Source: Falcatimonas sp. MSJ-15 (GTDB taxonomy: Bacteria; Bacillota; Clostridia; Lachnospirales; Lachnospiraceae). Taken from it: a stretch of DNA of 64,000 nt. Made by a program: the position numbers and the translations under genes. The stretch lies in the NCBI RefSeq assembly GCF_018918265.1, contig NZ_JAHLQC010000003.1, positions 62,001 through 126,000 of the forward strand, given 5' to 3'. This document shows, piece by piece, positions 35,872 through 45,402 of this stretch (within the stretch, counting starts at the first letter, position 1; every line of letters starts with the position of its first letter). The notes beneath the pieces are model-generated. The model searched no databases, was not told the DNA's origin, and saw only the letters and a list, made by a program, of their open reading frames with translations.

Positions 35872-36687
35872 ATGATGCGTTCATTATGGACTGCAGCGTC
35901 AGGAATGACAACACAGCAGTTAAATGTAGATACAATAGCTAATAACCTTTCTAATGTTAATACAACAGGTTATAAAAAAGAAACAGCAGAATTTAAGACT
36001 CTTTTATATCAGACAATACAGACTAAGACAACATCAGCTAATGGCGAGAATAAGCCAGTTGGCGCACAGGTTGGTCTTGGTGTCAGAAACAGTTCAATAA
36101 CATCACATTTCACACAGGGAGCACTTAATGCAACAAGTAATACACTTGGTGTAGGAATAAGTGGCGATGGTTTCTTCTGCGTACAGAATGCGAATGGAGA
36201 GACATGCTATACAAGAAATGGTGATTTCAAACTTGGTGTAACTAATGACGGATTTATGCTCTGTACATCAGAAGGATATCCGGTACTTGACGACACAGGT
36301 GCACCAATCGAATTCTCAAGCGATTATGTAGCGAATAAGTTAACAATAGATACTAATGGACAGATATGCTATCCAGATGCAAGTAATAATCCACAGCCAA
36401 TAGGTGTAACAATCGGACTTGTGCAGTTTACTAATGCATCAGGACTTAATAAAGTAGGCTCAAGTCTATATATGGAATCAGATGCATCAGGCGAACCACT
36501 TAACGAGAGCGAGAATACAGACCTTAAGAAAAGTGAACTTCGTCAGGGATATCTTGAAGCATCTAATGTAGACGTAGTAGACGAGATGGTTAATCTTATT
36601 GTAGCACAGCGAGCATACGAGATGAACTCAAAAGCAATCACAACATCAGACGATATGCTCTCACAGGCGAATAACCTTAAGAGATAG
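35872..36687 (+). CDS. flhP: Flagellar rod/hook-basal-body protein, FlhP (FlgG family)
   Basis: 271 residues, same fold as the upstream FlhO. N-terminal MRSLWTAASGMTTQQLNVDT and NNLSNVNTTGYKKE, with C-terminal SNVDVVDEMVNLIVAQRAYE and SKAITTSDDMLSQANNLKR, are very close to FlgG. GAGGAGGAAT precedes the start; ATG at 35872 or 35875 are both possible. Two FlgG-like proteins probably form proximal and distal parts of the rod. Confidence 0.93.
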   Translation: MMRSLWTAASGMTTQQLNVDTIANNLSNVNTTGYKKETAEFKTLLYQTIQTKTTSANGENKPVGAQVGLGVRNSSITSHFTQGALNATSNTLGVGISGDGFFCVQNANGETCYTRNGDFKLGVTNDGFMLCTSEGYPVLDDTGAPIEFSSDYVANKLTIDTNGQICYPDASNNPQPIGVTIGLVQFTNASGLNKVGSSLYMESDASGEPLNESENTDLKKSELRQGYLEASNVDVVDEMVNLIVAQRAYEMNSKAITTSDDMLSQANNLKR

Positions 36688-36724
36688 AATATGTAATTAG
36701 AAGATTTTCATAAAAAATACGCCA

Positions 36725-36779
36725 GACAATTTTACTATATTATTGCAAAAATCACAGCTCTTAATATAGTAAAATTGTC
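36725..36779 (+). repeat. 18-bp perfect stem-loop between flhP and flgJ
   Basis: GACAATTTTACTATATTA (36725-36742) and its exact inverted copy (36762-36779) flank a 19-base loop; the stem extends outward to GCC/GGC past one A-A mismatch. No T-run follows, so it may be a processing or stability element rather than a terminator. Confidence 0.65.
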
Positions 36780-36828
36780 AGGCTGCGTTATCTTGATATT
36801 TTAATTATAATAGATAGGAGTGAAAAGC

Positions 36829-37185
36829 ATGAGCATATCAATCGGTAGTGGAAATATAACATCTGCGTATGCTGATATATATGGTACAGGCAGTGCATCA
36901 TCATCAAAGACAGAAGAAGTCGCAAATAAAGATTATTCTAATGCAACCGAAGAGGAACTTATGGATGCCTGCAAAGATTTTGAAGCATATTTCCTTGAAC
37001 AGGTATTTAAGGCAATGGAAGCAACTGTTGATAAGAATGAAGATTCCAAGACATCAGGTGTGAATGTGATGGACTATTTCGGAGATACATTTTATCAGGA
37101 GATTGCTGAGCGAGCAACAGAAGGCGAAGGCATTGGAATTGCAAAGATGCTTTATGAACAGATGAAGCGTAATTATGACATTTAA
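36829..37185 (+). CDS. flgJ: Rod-binding protein, FlgJ N-terminal type
   Basis: 118 residues. It matches the rod-binding domain only: ELMDACKDFEAYFLEQVFKA, VMDYFGDTFYQEIAERA and GIGIAKMLYEQMKRNY. FlgJ of proteobacteria adds a peptidoglycan hydrolase domain, which is missing here as in most Firmicutes, so wall opening must use another enzyme. I chose the ATG at 36829, 8 bases after AGGAG, over a GTG nine bases upstream that overlaps the ribosome site. It ends the rod-gene group at a strong terminator. Confidence 0.9.
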   Translation: MSISIGSGNITSAYADIYGTGSASSSKTEEVANKDYSNATEEELMDACKDFEAYFLEQVFKAMEATVDKNEDSKTSGVNVMDYFGDTFYQEIAERATEGEGIGIAKMLYEQMKRNYDI

Positions 37186-37198
37186 AAATTAGTTGTAA

Positions 37199-37242
37199 AA
37201 AACTTCCCTGACAAAACGCATAGATTTGTCAGGGAAGTTTTT
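37199..37242 (+). terminator. Strong terminator after flgJ
   Basis: A 17-bp stem, AAAACTTCCCTGACAAA (37199-37215) with its exact inverted copy (37225-37241), ending in T residues. Confidence 0.93.
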
Positions 37243-37511
37243 GGTATATGACGAGTAAAAATTCTTTATTTACAAATCCCCCCAATACTGTTATACTATT
37301 ACAAGTTTGCATATTTCTAAAACATCAAATCCTATTGACAATTCCATAAAAAACATTCAATATAATAATATTAAAATTATGAGACCTGTACGAAAGCACA
37401 ACAATATAATAAGACAAGAATAGGATTGCACTTTGTACATACAAAACGGCAATTTTAGGATTACATAAATAAAGTCAGAGACAACCACAAACTCAGGAAA
37501 GAAGTGAGATA
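37243..37511 (+). promoter_or_regulatory. Leader region of recD2
   Basis: About 270 bases. TTGACA at 37335-37340 and TATAAT at 37361-37366 are both consensus but 20 bases apart, longer than optimal. A second TATAAT lies near 37406. No further structure seen. Confidence 0.35.
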
Positions 37512-39731
37512 ATGTCAGCCATAGAAGGATATGTTGAAAAAATTGTATATAGAAATGAAGACAATGGTTATACAGTACTAACTGTAACAGACAAAGGAGA
37601 TGAAGTTACAGTTGTAGGTTCATTTAACTACATCGGAGAAGGCGAATTATTGTATGCAAGCGGAGAGTATACAACACATCCGATGTATGGTGAACAGCTT
37701 GTAGTAAGCGAATATGAGATAAAAGCACCAAAAGACACAGTTGCAATCGAGAGATACTTAGGATCAGGAGCAATAAAAGGGCTTGGAGCATCACTTGCAG
37801 CAAGAATAGTAAGAAGATTCGGGCTTGATACATTTAAAATAATAGAAGAAGAACCGGAGAGACTTGCAGAAGTCAAAGGAATAAGCGATAGAAAAGCGAT
37901 AGAGATATCAGAACAGATAGAGAGCAAGAGAGATATGCGAAAGGCTATGATATTCTTGCAGGAATATGGAATATCAATGAATCTCTCAGCCAAGATATAC
38001 AATACATACGGTCCGAATATGTATACAATAGTTAAAGAGAATCCATACAAGATGGCAGATGATATACCAGGAGTCGGCTTTAAGATAGCAGACGATATTG
38101 CTGTAAAAGCAGGAATAAGAAGCGACTCTGATTTTAGAATAAAAAGTGGAATACTCTATACACTTATGCAGGGAAGTGCCAATGGGCATACATATCTTCC
38201 GGTAGAATCACTTCTCAATCATGCAAGAGAACTATTATGTCTTGACATCGAAGATATAGACAGATATCTTATGGATCTTCAGATAGAGAAAAAAATAGTA
38301 GTAAAGGAACTTGAAGGAATAAAAATAGTCTATACATCACAACTATACCATCTAGAACTTAACGTTGCAGGCAGACTTAGAGAACTTGATGGCAAATATA
38401 CAATAGATGAGTCGGAATTCACAAAGAATATGGCGATGATAGAGAAAAATGAGAATATATCACTAGATGATATGCAACGCAGATCAGTAAAAGAAGCGAT
38501 GGAGAATGGCATACTCGTAATAACAGGAGGACCGGGAACAGGTAAGACAACTACAATTAATACAATAATCAAATATTTTGAACTAGAAGGTCTTGAGATA
38601 ATGCTTGCAGCACCAACGGGAAGAGCAGCAAAGCGAATGAAAGAAGCAACCGGATATGAAGCACAGACAATCCACAGAATGTTAGAGATTAATGGTGGAG
38701 GTGCAGACGATACAATGTCTAATGCCAATGCACACTTTGAACGTAATGAGCAGAATCCATTAGAGACAGACGTTGTAATAATAGATGAGATGTCTATGGT
38801 AGATATAGGACTTATGAACAGTCTTTTAAAAGCGATAGCACATGGAACAAGACTTATACTTGTAGGAGATGTCAACCAGCTTCCATCAGTAGGACCGGGT
38901 AATGTCCTAAAAGACATAATCGACTCGGAAGCATATAGCACAGTAAAACTTACTAAGATATTCCGACAGGCAACGACCAGCGACATAATAGTCAATGCAC
39001 ACAAGATTAATAAGGGAGAAAAAGTAGACCTAACAGCTAAGAGTCTCGACTTCCTTTTTTTAAAAAGAAATGATGCCAATGCAGTAATAAGTGCGATGAT
39101 AACACTGATAAAAGAAAAACTTCCAAACTATGTACATGCCAAACCATTAGATATTCAGGTACTTACACCAATGAGAAAAGGTGCACTTGGAGTAGAAAGA
39201 CTTAATACAATACTTCAGGAATATCTCAATCCAAAATCACCGGATAAGATAGAAAAAGAAACGGCAAATGGATTATTCAGAGTAGGTGACAAAGTAATGC
39301 AGATTAAGAATAATTATCAGTTAGAATGGCGTATAGGCAACAGTACCTTTTCAACCGAAAAAGGGCTTGGAGTATTCAATGGAGACTGTGGAATAATAAG
39401 GAATATCAATACTTTTTCAGAAGAGATAGAGATAGAATATGATGAAAACCGTTTTGCAACATACAGTTTCAAACAGCTAGATGAGATAGAACTTGCGTAT
39501 GCAGTGACAATTCACAAATCACAGGGAAGCGAATATCCGGCAGTTATAATACCACTTCTTACAGGACCAAGAATGCTTATGAATAAGAATCTATTATATA
39601 CAGCAGTAACAAGAGCAAAGACCTGCGTTACAATAGTCGGAATGCCACAGACATTCTATGATATGGCATCTAATGAAAGTGAACAAAAGAGGTATTCAAG
39701 CTTATGGGCAAGAATAAAAGAACTATCATAG
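37512..39731 (+). CDS. recD2: ATP-dependent RecD2-like helicase
   Basis: SF1B 5'-3' DNA helicase of the RecD2/TraA group, 739 residues. The N-terminal region has an OB-like fold and helix-hairpin-helix repeats (YLGSGAIKGLGASLAARIVR, GVGFKIADDIAVKAGI). The motor begins with Walker A ITGGPGTGKTTTINT (about 338-350), then VIIDEMSMVDIGL, LVGDVNQLPSVGPG, and the C-terminal VTIHKSQGSEYPAVIIPLL and YTAVTRAKTCVTIVG motifs. RecD2 acts in repair without RecBC. The last 28 bases overlap comF. Confidence 0.94.
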   Translation: MSAIEGYVEKIVYRNEDNGYTVLTVTDKGDEVTVVGSFNYIGEGELLYASGEYTTHPMYGEQLVVSEYEIKAPKDTVAIERYLGSGAIKGLGASLAARIVRRFGLDTFKIIEEEPERLAEVKGISDRKAIEISEQIESKRDMRKAMIFLQEYGISMNLSAKIYNTYGPNMYTIVKENPYKMADDIPGVGFKIADDIAVKAGIRSDSDFRIKSGILYTLMQGSANGHTYLPVESLLNHARELLCLDIEDIDRYLMDLQIEKKIVVKELEGIKIVYTSQLYHLELNVAGRLRELDGKYTIDESEFTKNMAMIEKNENISLDDMQRRSVKEAMENGILVITGGPGTGKTTTINTIIKYFELEGLEIMLAAPTGRAAKRMKEATGYEAQTIHRMLEINGGGADDTMSNANAHFERNEQNPLETDVVIIDEMSMVDIGLMNSLLKAIAHGTRLILVGDVNQLPSVGPGNVLKDIIDSEAYSTVKLTKIFRQATTSDIIVNAHKINKGEKVDLTAKSLDFLFLKRNDANAVISAMITLIKEKLPNYVHAKPLDIQVLTPMRKGALGVERLNTILQEYLNPKSPDKIEKETANGLFRVGDKVMQIKNNYQLEWRIGNSTFSTEKGLGVFNGDCGIIRNINTFSEEIEIEYDENRFATYSFKQLDEIELAYAVTIHKSQGSEYPAVIIPLLTGPRMLMNKNLLYTAVTRAKTCVTIVGMPQTFYDMASNESEQKRYSSLWARIKELS

Positions 39732-40438
39732 ATTATATATACCCTCCAAGATGTCCTATATGTGATGACATCTTAGAGGAGGGGAAGAATATTCCATGTC
39801 TAAGATGCAGACATCATATAAGATATATCACATCGCCAAGATGTATGAAGTGTGGCAAACAGATAGAAGATGAATATACAGAATACTGTTATGACTGCCT
39901 TAAAACAAAACATTATTATACAAAAGGAATCGCAGTATGGTCATATCAGGACTGCATAAAACAGTCCATCTACAATTTCAAATATAATAATAAACGTGAA
40001 AATTCCAAATTCTATATAAATGAGATATTAAGAATATATGAAAAACAGATAAGACAATGGAAAGCAGATGTCATAATTCCAATTCCGCTGCATAGAATAA
40101 GAGAGAGAAGACGTGGATATAACCAGGCAAGGCTCATAGCAGATGGAATATCAAGACAGTTAGAGATTCCGGTTAATAATAATATTCTAATAAGAACTAT
40201 TAATACACGTCCCCAAAAAGAATTAAATGATAAAGAAAGAATTAAAAATCTTGCAGGAGCATTTGCACTTACAGATACTTTCAAAAAATCACATACATCG
40301 CATAACATAAAGAAAGCAATTCTTATAGACGATATATATACTACAGGAGCCACGATGGATATATGTGCAAAGCTGTTAAGGGAAAGTGGCTTTGAAGAAA
40401 TATATTATATATGTGTATGTACGGGAAAAGGATATTAA
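39704..40438 (+). CDS. comF: ComF family phosphoribosyltransferase-like protein (ComFC)
   Basis: 244 residues. N-terminal zinc-binding Cys pairs (CPICDD, CLRCRHH, CMKCGK, CYDCLK) are followed by a type I PRTase fold with VIIPIPLHRIRERRRGYNQA and the PRPP loop AILIDDIYTTGATMD. ComFC proteins are tied to DNA uptake in competence. It overlaps recD2 by 28 bases and is followed by yvyF and flgM, the same order as the Bacillus comF-flagellar junction. No comFA helicase precedes it. Confidence 0.93.
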   Translation: MGKNKRTIIDYIYPPRCPICDDILEEGKNIPCLRCRHHIRYITSPRCMKCGKQIEDEYTEYCYDCLKTKHYYTKGIAVWSYQDCIKQSIYNFKYNNKRENSKFYINEILRIYEKQIRQWKADVIIPIPLHRIRERRRGYNQARLIADGISRQLEIPVNNNILIRTINTRPQKELNDKERIKNLAGAFALTDTFKKSHTSHNIKKAILIDDIYTTGATMDICAKLLRESGFEEIYYICVCTGKGY

Positions 40439-40450
40439 GGAGGAAGTATC

Positions 40451-40858
40451 ATGGATGTAAGAAACTGTAGAAGCTGCGGAAGATTATTTAACTACATGGA
40501 AGGTATGCAGATATGTCCGATATGTCGTGAAAAACTTGAAGAAAAATTTCTCCAGGTAAAAGATTATATCAGAGAAAATAAAAATGCTTCAATATCAGAA
40601 GTAGCTAAAGCTAATGATGTAAAGATATCGCAAATTGAAAAATGGATAAGAGAAGAAAGACTTGTATTTGCAGCAGATTCGCCACTTGGAATAGAATGTG
40701 AGAATTGTGGAGCACTTATTAAGACAGGAAGATTCTGTAAGAACTGTAAAGACAGTATGGCACATAATCTTAGTGCAGCAATAGAAAAACCTAAGAAGAT
40801 TGAACCACCAAAAAAAGAAGTAAAAGACAGAGCGAAGATGAGATTTCTTGATCAGTAA
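40451..40858 (+). CDS. yvyF: Flagellar operon protein YvyF-like
   Basis: 135 residues of the TIGR03826-type. N-terminal zinc-ribbon Cys pairs (NCRSCGR and CPICREK) are followed by a helix-turn-helix-like ASISEVAKANDVKISQIEKW and IREERL. A second set of Cys pairs (CENCGAL, CKNCKD) completes it. Its function is unknown, though location before flgM is conserved in Firmicutes; it may be a regulator. It follows comF by 12 bases with AAGGAGG. Confidence 0.88.
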   Translation: MDVRNCRSCGRLFNYMEGMQICPICREKLEEKFLQVKDYIRENKNASISEVAKANDVKISQIEKWIREERLVFAADSPLGIECENCGALIKTGRFCKNCKDSMAHNLSAAIEKPKKIEPPKKEVKDRAKMRFLDQ

Positions 40859-40966
40859 CTGACTATTCCAACAGGCAAGCCTATGGTTTATATCACGAAT
40901 TAATAACGGGATATAGAAAAATATAGTGAGCAAGAAATGAAAAATGTGTGAAAATTGTGTGAAAAC

Positions 40967-41009
40967 AGGACTGAAGACCTAGAAAATACAGGGTTTCTAG
41001 TCCTTTTTT
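40967..41009 (+). terminator. Terminator after yvyF
   Basis: AGGACT (40967-40972) pairs with AGTCCT (40999-41004), with further pairing inward (GACC/GGTT-like), followed by seven T. It separates the comF unit from the flgM operon. Confidence 0.8.
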
Positions 41010-41035
41010 ACTATAAAAAAACGGTGGGAATAGTA

Positions 41036-41062
41036 TAATATAATAATTTTTAGGACCGATAT
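41036..41062 (+). promoter_or_regulatory. Sigma-28 (FliA/SigD-type) promoter of flgM operon
   Basis: TAAT (41036-41039), 15-base spacer, ACCGATAT (41055-41062). The consensus is TAAA-N15-GCCGATAA. It lies 40 bases before flgM. Confidence 0.7.
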
Positions 41063-41101
41063 TTTATGTAGAAAAAATTAGTAAAAAGAGAGGTGTATAA
41101 T

Positions 41102-41380
41102 ATGCGAATAGATGCTTTTAATCAGATTAATCAGATATATAAGGCAACAGAGACAACACAGGTAAGAAATGTTTCTAAAGCATCTGCGACAGACAAATTG
41201 GAGATATCACAGACTGGAAGAGATTACCAGATTGCGAAAAAAGCATTAGAAACAGTTCCCGATGTAAGACAGGATAAAATAGATGCAGTAAAAGCCAGAA
41301 TTGATTCAGGCAATTATGATGTATCAGCTGATGATTTTGCGAACAAATTGTTAGAAAGTTTTAGAAAATTAGATTTCTAA
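41102..41380 (+). CDS. flgM: Anti-sigma-28 factor FlgM
   Basis: 92 residues. The N-terminal half is disordered-like (MRIDAFNQINQIYKATETTQ), and the C-terminal half has the sigma-binding helices: DKLEISQTGRDYQIAKKALE, VPDVRQDKIDAVKARIDSG and YDVSADDFANKLLESF. FlgM holds sigma-28 until the hook is complete and is then exported. I chose the ATG at 41102 behind AGAGAGG; the GTG nine bases upstream lies in the ribosome site. A sigma-28 promoter just upstream gives the usual feedback loop. Confidence 0.94.
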   Translation: MRIDAFNQINQIYKATETTQVRNVSKASATDKLEISQTGRDYQIAKKALETVPDVRQDKIDAVKARIDSGNYDVSADDFANKLLESFRKLDF

Positions 41381-41395
41381 GTGAGGGGATAATAT

Positions 41396-41911
41396 TTGGC
41401 TAGTTTGATAGAAGAATTAATAGATGTATTACAAAAAGAGAATGAAGAATACCAAAAATTACTCGCTATATCGATGGAGAAGACACCGGTTATAGTAGAG
41501 GGCAATATTACAAAACTTCAGGAGATTGTTGCAAGGGAGCAGGAAGTAGTTGACGTAATCGGGCCTTTAGAGAAAAAAAGAATAAATGTTTTAAATGGAA
41601 TTGGTAATGTTTTAAACAAAGACCCCGATAAATTAAGTGTTGGTAATTTGATAAAACTAATGGAGAAGCAGCCAAAGTTTCAAAAACAGCTTACTGATAT
41701 CCACGATGCATTGAAATATACTCTTGACCAGATGGTAACAGTTAACGAAAATAACAAACTTCTACTGCAGCAATCTCTTGAGCTTGTAGAGTTTGATCTT
41801 AATATAATGCGTGGTTTCAGGAGCGTTCCGGAAACTGCTAACTATAATAAAGGTGCATACAACGAGATTGGAAGCAACTTAGGACGAGGCTACTTTGACA
41901 CTAAACAGTAA
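41396..41911 (+). CDS. flgN: FlgN-family flagellar export chaperone
   Basis: 171 residues, mainly helical. The pattern LIEELIDVLQKENEEYQKLL, then ITKLQEIVAREQEVVDVIGP and a C-terminal TLDQMVTVNENNKLLLQQSL is typical of FlgN chaperones, which bind the C-termini of FlgK and FlgL. It begins with TTG behind GAGGGG, 16 bases after flgM, and precedes flgK, its client. Confidence 0.9.
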   Translation: MASLIEELIDVLQKENEEYQKLLAISMEKTPVIVEGNITKLQEIVAREQEVVDVIGPLEKKRINVLNGIGNVLNKDPDKLSVGNLIKLMEKQPKFQKQLTDIHDALKYTLDQMVTVNENNKLLLQQSLELVEFDLNIMRGFRSVPETANYNKGAYNEIGSNLGRGYFDTKQ

Positions 41912-41928
41912 TTAAAGGCGGTGAAAAA

Positions 41929-43725
41929 ATGGCAGGAACAATGTCCGGGCTGTCAGTAGGTGTCTCTGGATTGCAAAAAAGCCAGACAGCACTTAATACA
42001 ACGGCCCATAATCTTTCAAATGTTAATACGAGCGGTTATACAAGACAGCAGGTACTGTTTGGAGACAGCTCATATAACAATCTTAATGTGACATCAGTTG
42101 GAACTAATCAGATAGGTATTGGTGTAGACATAACACAGATACGAAGAGAAAGAGACGATTTTCTCGATAAGACATACAGAAGACAGACAGGCAGACAGGC
42201 ATTTTACGAGACACAGTATGAAGCGATATATGAGATACAAAATGATCTCGGCGAACTATTTGGAGAGAATTATGGTAATGTTCTTAATGAATTATGGACA
42301 TCACTTCAGGAATTAAAAAAAGCACCGGATGATTCAGTATACAGAGCTTCAGTTGTAGAAAATGCCGTTAATTTCACACAGAGATCCAAAGCAATATATG
42401 ACCAGTTAAAAGCATATCAGGAAAATCTAAATACTAAAATCCAGACTACAGTAGACAGAATCAATACACTTGCAAATACAATATATGATATGAATAAGAA
42501 GATAAGTCAGGTAGAATCAACAGGAGTTGAGAATGCTAATGATTACAGAGATACAAGAGATTCTGCACTTGATGAACTTTCAACACTTATAAAAATTGAA
42601 TATGAAGAGACGACTAATGGAGTAGTCAATGTCTTTGCGGAAGGAGTCCCACTTGTATACAGTGATTTTTGCCTCGGTATGTCAACAGAATATATTGAAG
42701 GAACAGCACTGTTAAAACCGGTATGGGACTTTTTAGATGGTAAGGAAGTATTTAATCTTGACGCAGATATAAAATCTTCAGACGAATCTGATTGTGGAAA
42801 ATTAAAGAGTATGTTACTCGCAAGAGGCGATGGCGCCTTAACTTACAAAGATTTAGACGAAGACCAGGCTAATGGAACTAATAAAATACAGATGAACACA
42901 TCATCAATATCAGCAACAATGGCAGTCTTTGACAGACTTGTTAATGGTATTGTAACACATATCAATGATATGTTATGTCCTAATACAACACAGACTAATA
43001 ACTTTAACTTCACATTACAAAATGGACAGACCGGAACATATAGGTATGATCAGGCAACACAGACCGGCAGTATCACATATACAGATCCTAATACAGGTAA
43101 GACATTAAAAGTTGATGGTGTTCTCTTCCTTGATACAGACAAAGCGTCATTCAGTCAGGATGGAAGCGTGCAGGGAACAGAATTATTCGCAAGAGCTGAT
43201 ACAGAGAGATATACAGTTATAACAGGTAGTGATGGTAATACATATTATCTGTATAATGCACCGGGACAGGCAAAAAGTGCTAATCCGGATGATCTTAACG
43301 GATTATATACAAGTGCTAATCTTACAGTAAGAGAAAGCCTTCAGGATAATACAGCACTTTTACCTTTTACAAAAGCTAATGGTGATAATGATCAGGAGCA
43401 AATAGATGCAATATGCAAACTATGGGAAGATGCATTCGCAACAGTCGGCAATGAGACAACAACAGAATATAGATATACAGACTATTATCAGAGTTTTGTT
43501 AACAGACTTGGTAATCTTGGAAGTACCTATAATAATGTTGCAGAGAATCAGTCAAGTGTATCATCAACAATAGATGATAAACGTCAGGGAGTTGCAGGCG
43601 TTAACTCAGATGATGAACTTACGAATATGATAAAATTCCAGAACGCCTATAATGCGGCATCAAGATATATTAATGTTGTAAGTGAGATGATAGAACACAT
43701 CGTAACACAGCTTGGCAGCAGATAA
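41929..43725 (+). CDS. flgK: Flagellar hook-associated protein 1 (FlgK)
   Basis: 598 residues. The N-terminal D0 region SGLSVGVSGLQKSQTALNTT and HNLSNVNTSGYTRQQV, a long helical D1, a variable middle, and C-terminal KFQNAYNAASRYINVVSEMI are the FlgK layout. It forms the first hook-filament junction ring. It is followed 15 bases later by a second FlgK-like gene. AAGGCGGTGA precedes the start. Confidence 0.94.
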   Translation: MAGTMSGLSVGVSGLQKSQTALNTTAHNLSNVNTSGYTRQQVLFGDSSYNNLNVTSVGTNQIGIGVDITQIRRERDDFLDKTYRRQTGRQAFYETQYEAIYEIQNDLGELFGENYGNVLNELWTSLQELKKAPDDSVYRASVVENAVNFTQRSKAIYDQLKAYQENLNTKIQTTVDRINTLANTIYDMNKKISQVESTGVENANDYRDTRDSALDELSTLIKIEYEETTNGVVNVFAEGVPLVYSDFCLGMSTEYIEGTALLKPVWDFLDGKEVFNLDADIKSSDESDCGKLKSMLLARGDGALTYKDLDEDQANGTNKIQMNTSSISATMAVFDRLVNGIVTHINDMLCPNTTQTNNFNFTLQNGQTGTYRYDQATQTGSITYTDPNTGKTLKVDGVLFLDTDKASFSQDGSVQGTELFARADTERYTVITGSDGNTYYLYNAPGQAKSANPDDLNGLYTSANLTVRESLQDNTALLPFTKANGDNDQEQIDAICKLWEDAFATVGNETTTEYRYTDYYQSFVNRLGNLGSTYNNVAENQSSVSSTIDDKRQGVAGVNSDDELTNMIKFQNAYNAASRYINVVSEMIEHIVTQLGSR

Positions 43726-43740
43726 GGAAGGTGATAGACA

Positions 43741-45324
43741 ATGCCATCAACATTTTTTGGACTGACAATCGGTCAGAGTGGGCTTAATGCATCACAGATT
43801 GGAATTAATACAACCGGTCACAATATATCTAATGAGAATACAAAAGGATATTCAAGACAGGTTACAGATATGCAGGCATCAACACCTATCAGATCATACT
43901 CAAGCAGTGGTATGATGGGAAGTGGTACAGATGTAACAGGAATAAGCCAGATAAGAGAACTATATTATGATAGAAAATATTGGGGTAACGAGACAAACTA
44001 TGGAAGATATGAAGCACTAAGTGGTTATATGCAACAGCTTGAGAACTATTTTAACGAGACTAATCTTGAAGGCTTTACAAAAGAATATGATAACGTATTC
44101 ACATCACTTGAAAGCCTTAAGAACAATAGTTCATCAACGTCATACAGAGCAGCATTTTTACAGTCATGTGTAAGCTTTACAGAATATCTTAATACATTAT
44201 ATAACAACGTATCTAACATACAAAGTGACCTTAATCATCAGGTAGCTGTAACTGTTGACGAGATTAACAGCATAGCAGCGAGCATAGCAACAATTAATAA
44301 GCAGATTAACACCGTTGAGATGAATGGAAGTTCAGCTAACGATCTTAGAGATAAAAGAGCACTTCTTATAGATCAGTTATCCGCAATCGTTCCTGTTGAA
44401 GTAACAGAGAAGAGTCTTGGCAATGGTGTAACAACTTATGATGTTAAGATATGTAATCAGGATCTTGTTAATACATATAGTTACTATTCATTAAAGACAG
44501 AACCAAGAGCTGACAGAGCCAATGCAAGTGATATAGAAGGTCTATATGAGATAAAATGGGCGAATGGTAACGACTTCAATATGTACAGTTCTTCAGTTAA
44601 TGGCTCATTAAAAGCACTTATAGACATGAGAGATGGCTGTAATGGTGGTTTTGAGAAAGAGACAAACCTATTAGATGGGAATGGCAACGTTGTAACAGAT
44701 GCCAATGGTAATCCTGTAAAAACATTACAGATTGATTATGGTACAGGCAAGTTAGTCACAACTTACAAAGGAATACCATATTATCTAAATCAGTTAAATC
44801 AATTTGCAGAAGAATTTGCAAAAATGTTTAATGATATAGTAACAGATGGAGAAAGTCAGGACCTTGACGGTAACGCAGTAACTAAGAATCTGTTTATTAA
44901 CAAATATGATCAGGCTAATACAATTACTGCACTAGGAATAAAAGTTAATGACGAATTCCTTAATAATCTTCGCCTCCTACCAACAGGAACTAAGATGGTT
45001 AATGGTAAAGAGAACACAGATGTAGTAGATAAGATGCTTCAGATTAAGAAGTCAGATTTCCTAAACAGTGATTCACCAGCGGGATATCTTGAATCGATAG
45101 TTGCACAGATAGCAACAGATACTAAGATAGCAAGAACATTCGAGAGTAATTACTCAAGCATTGAGACTATAATAGACAAGCAGAGAATGTCAATCTCAGG
45201 AGTAGACAGAGATGAAGAAGCAATGAATCTTGTAAAATATCAGAATGCGTATGAATTATCATCTAAGATGATACAGGTCCTTACAGAGATATATGACAGA
45301 CTCATATTAGAGACTGGCGTATAG
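43741..45324 (+). CDS. Second FlgK-like hook-associated protein
   Basis: 527 residues, clearly a FlgK paralogue: ISNENTKGYSRQVTDMQAST near the N-terminus and YQNAYELSSKMIQVLTEIYD at the C-terminus. The middle differs from the upstream FlgK and is about 70 residues shorter. Tandem FlgK genes are known in several Clostridia. The two may form two rings, or one may be used under other conditions; this cannot be decided here. GGAAGGTGA precedes the ATG. Confidence 0.9.
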   Translation: MPSTFFGLTIGQSGLNASQIGINTTGHNISNENTKGYSRQVTDMQASTPIRSYSSSGMMGSGTDVTGISQIRELYYDRKYWGNETNYGRYEALSGYMQQLENYFNETNLEGFTKEYDNVFTSLESLKNNSSSTSYRAAFLQSCVSFTEYLNTLYNNVSNIQSDLNHQVAVTVDEINSIAASIATINKQINTVEMNGSSANDLRDKRALLIDQLSAIVPVEVTEKSLGNGVTTYDVKICNQDLVNTYSYYSLKTEPRADRANASDIEGLYEIKWANGNDFNMYSSSVNGSLKALIDMRDGCNGGFEKETNLLDGNGNVVTDANGNPVKTLQIDYGTGKLVTTYKGIPYYLNQLNQFAEEFAKMFNDIVTDGESQDLDGNAVTKNLFINKYDQANTITALGIKVNDEFLNNLRLLPTGTKMVNGKENTDVVDKMLQIKKSDFLNSDSPAGYLESIVAQIATDTKIARTFESNYSSIETIIDKQRMSISGVDRDEEAMNLVKYQNAYELSSKMIQVLTEIYDRLILETGV

Positions 45325-45402
45325 CAGTGATAATCTTGCGTAAGCTACATAATAGTTAATAGTTAAAGAAGATATAACAACTAAAAGAAGGAAGTGATTA
45401 AG

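Noticed and set aside
38330..39079. Long antisense frame opposite recD2
   Set aside because: Its composition follows from the codon bias of the real gene on the other strand; no ribosome site. The same holds for the antisense frames at 7558-8427, 54635-55141 and 19766-20197.
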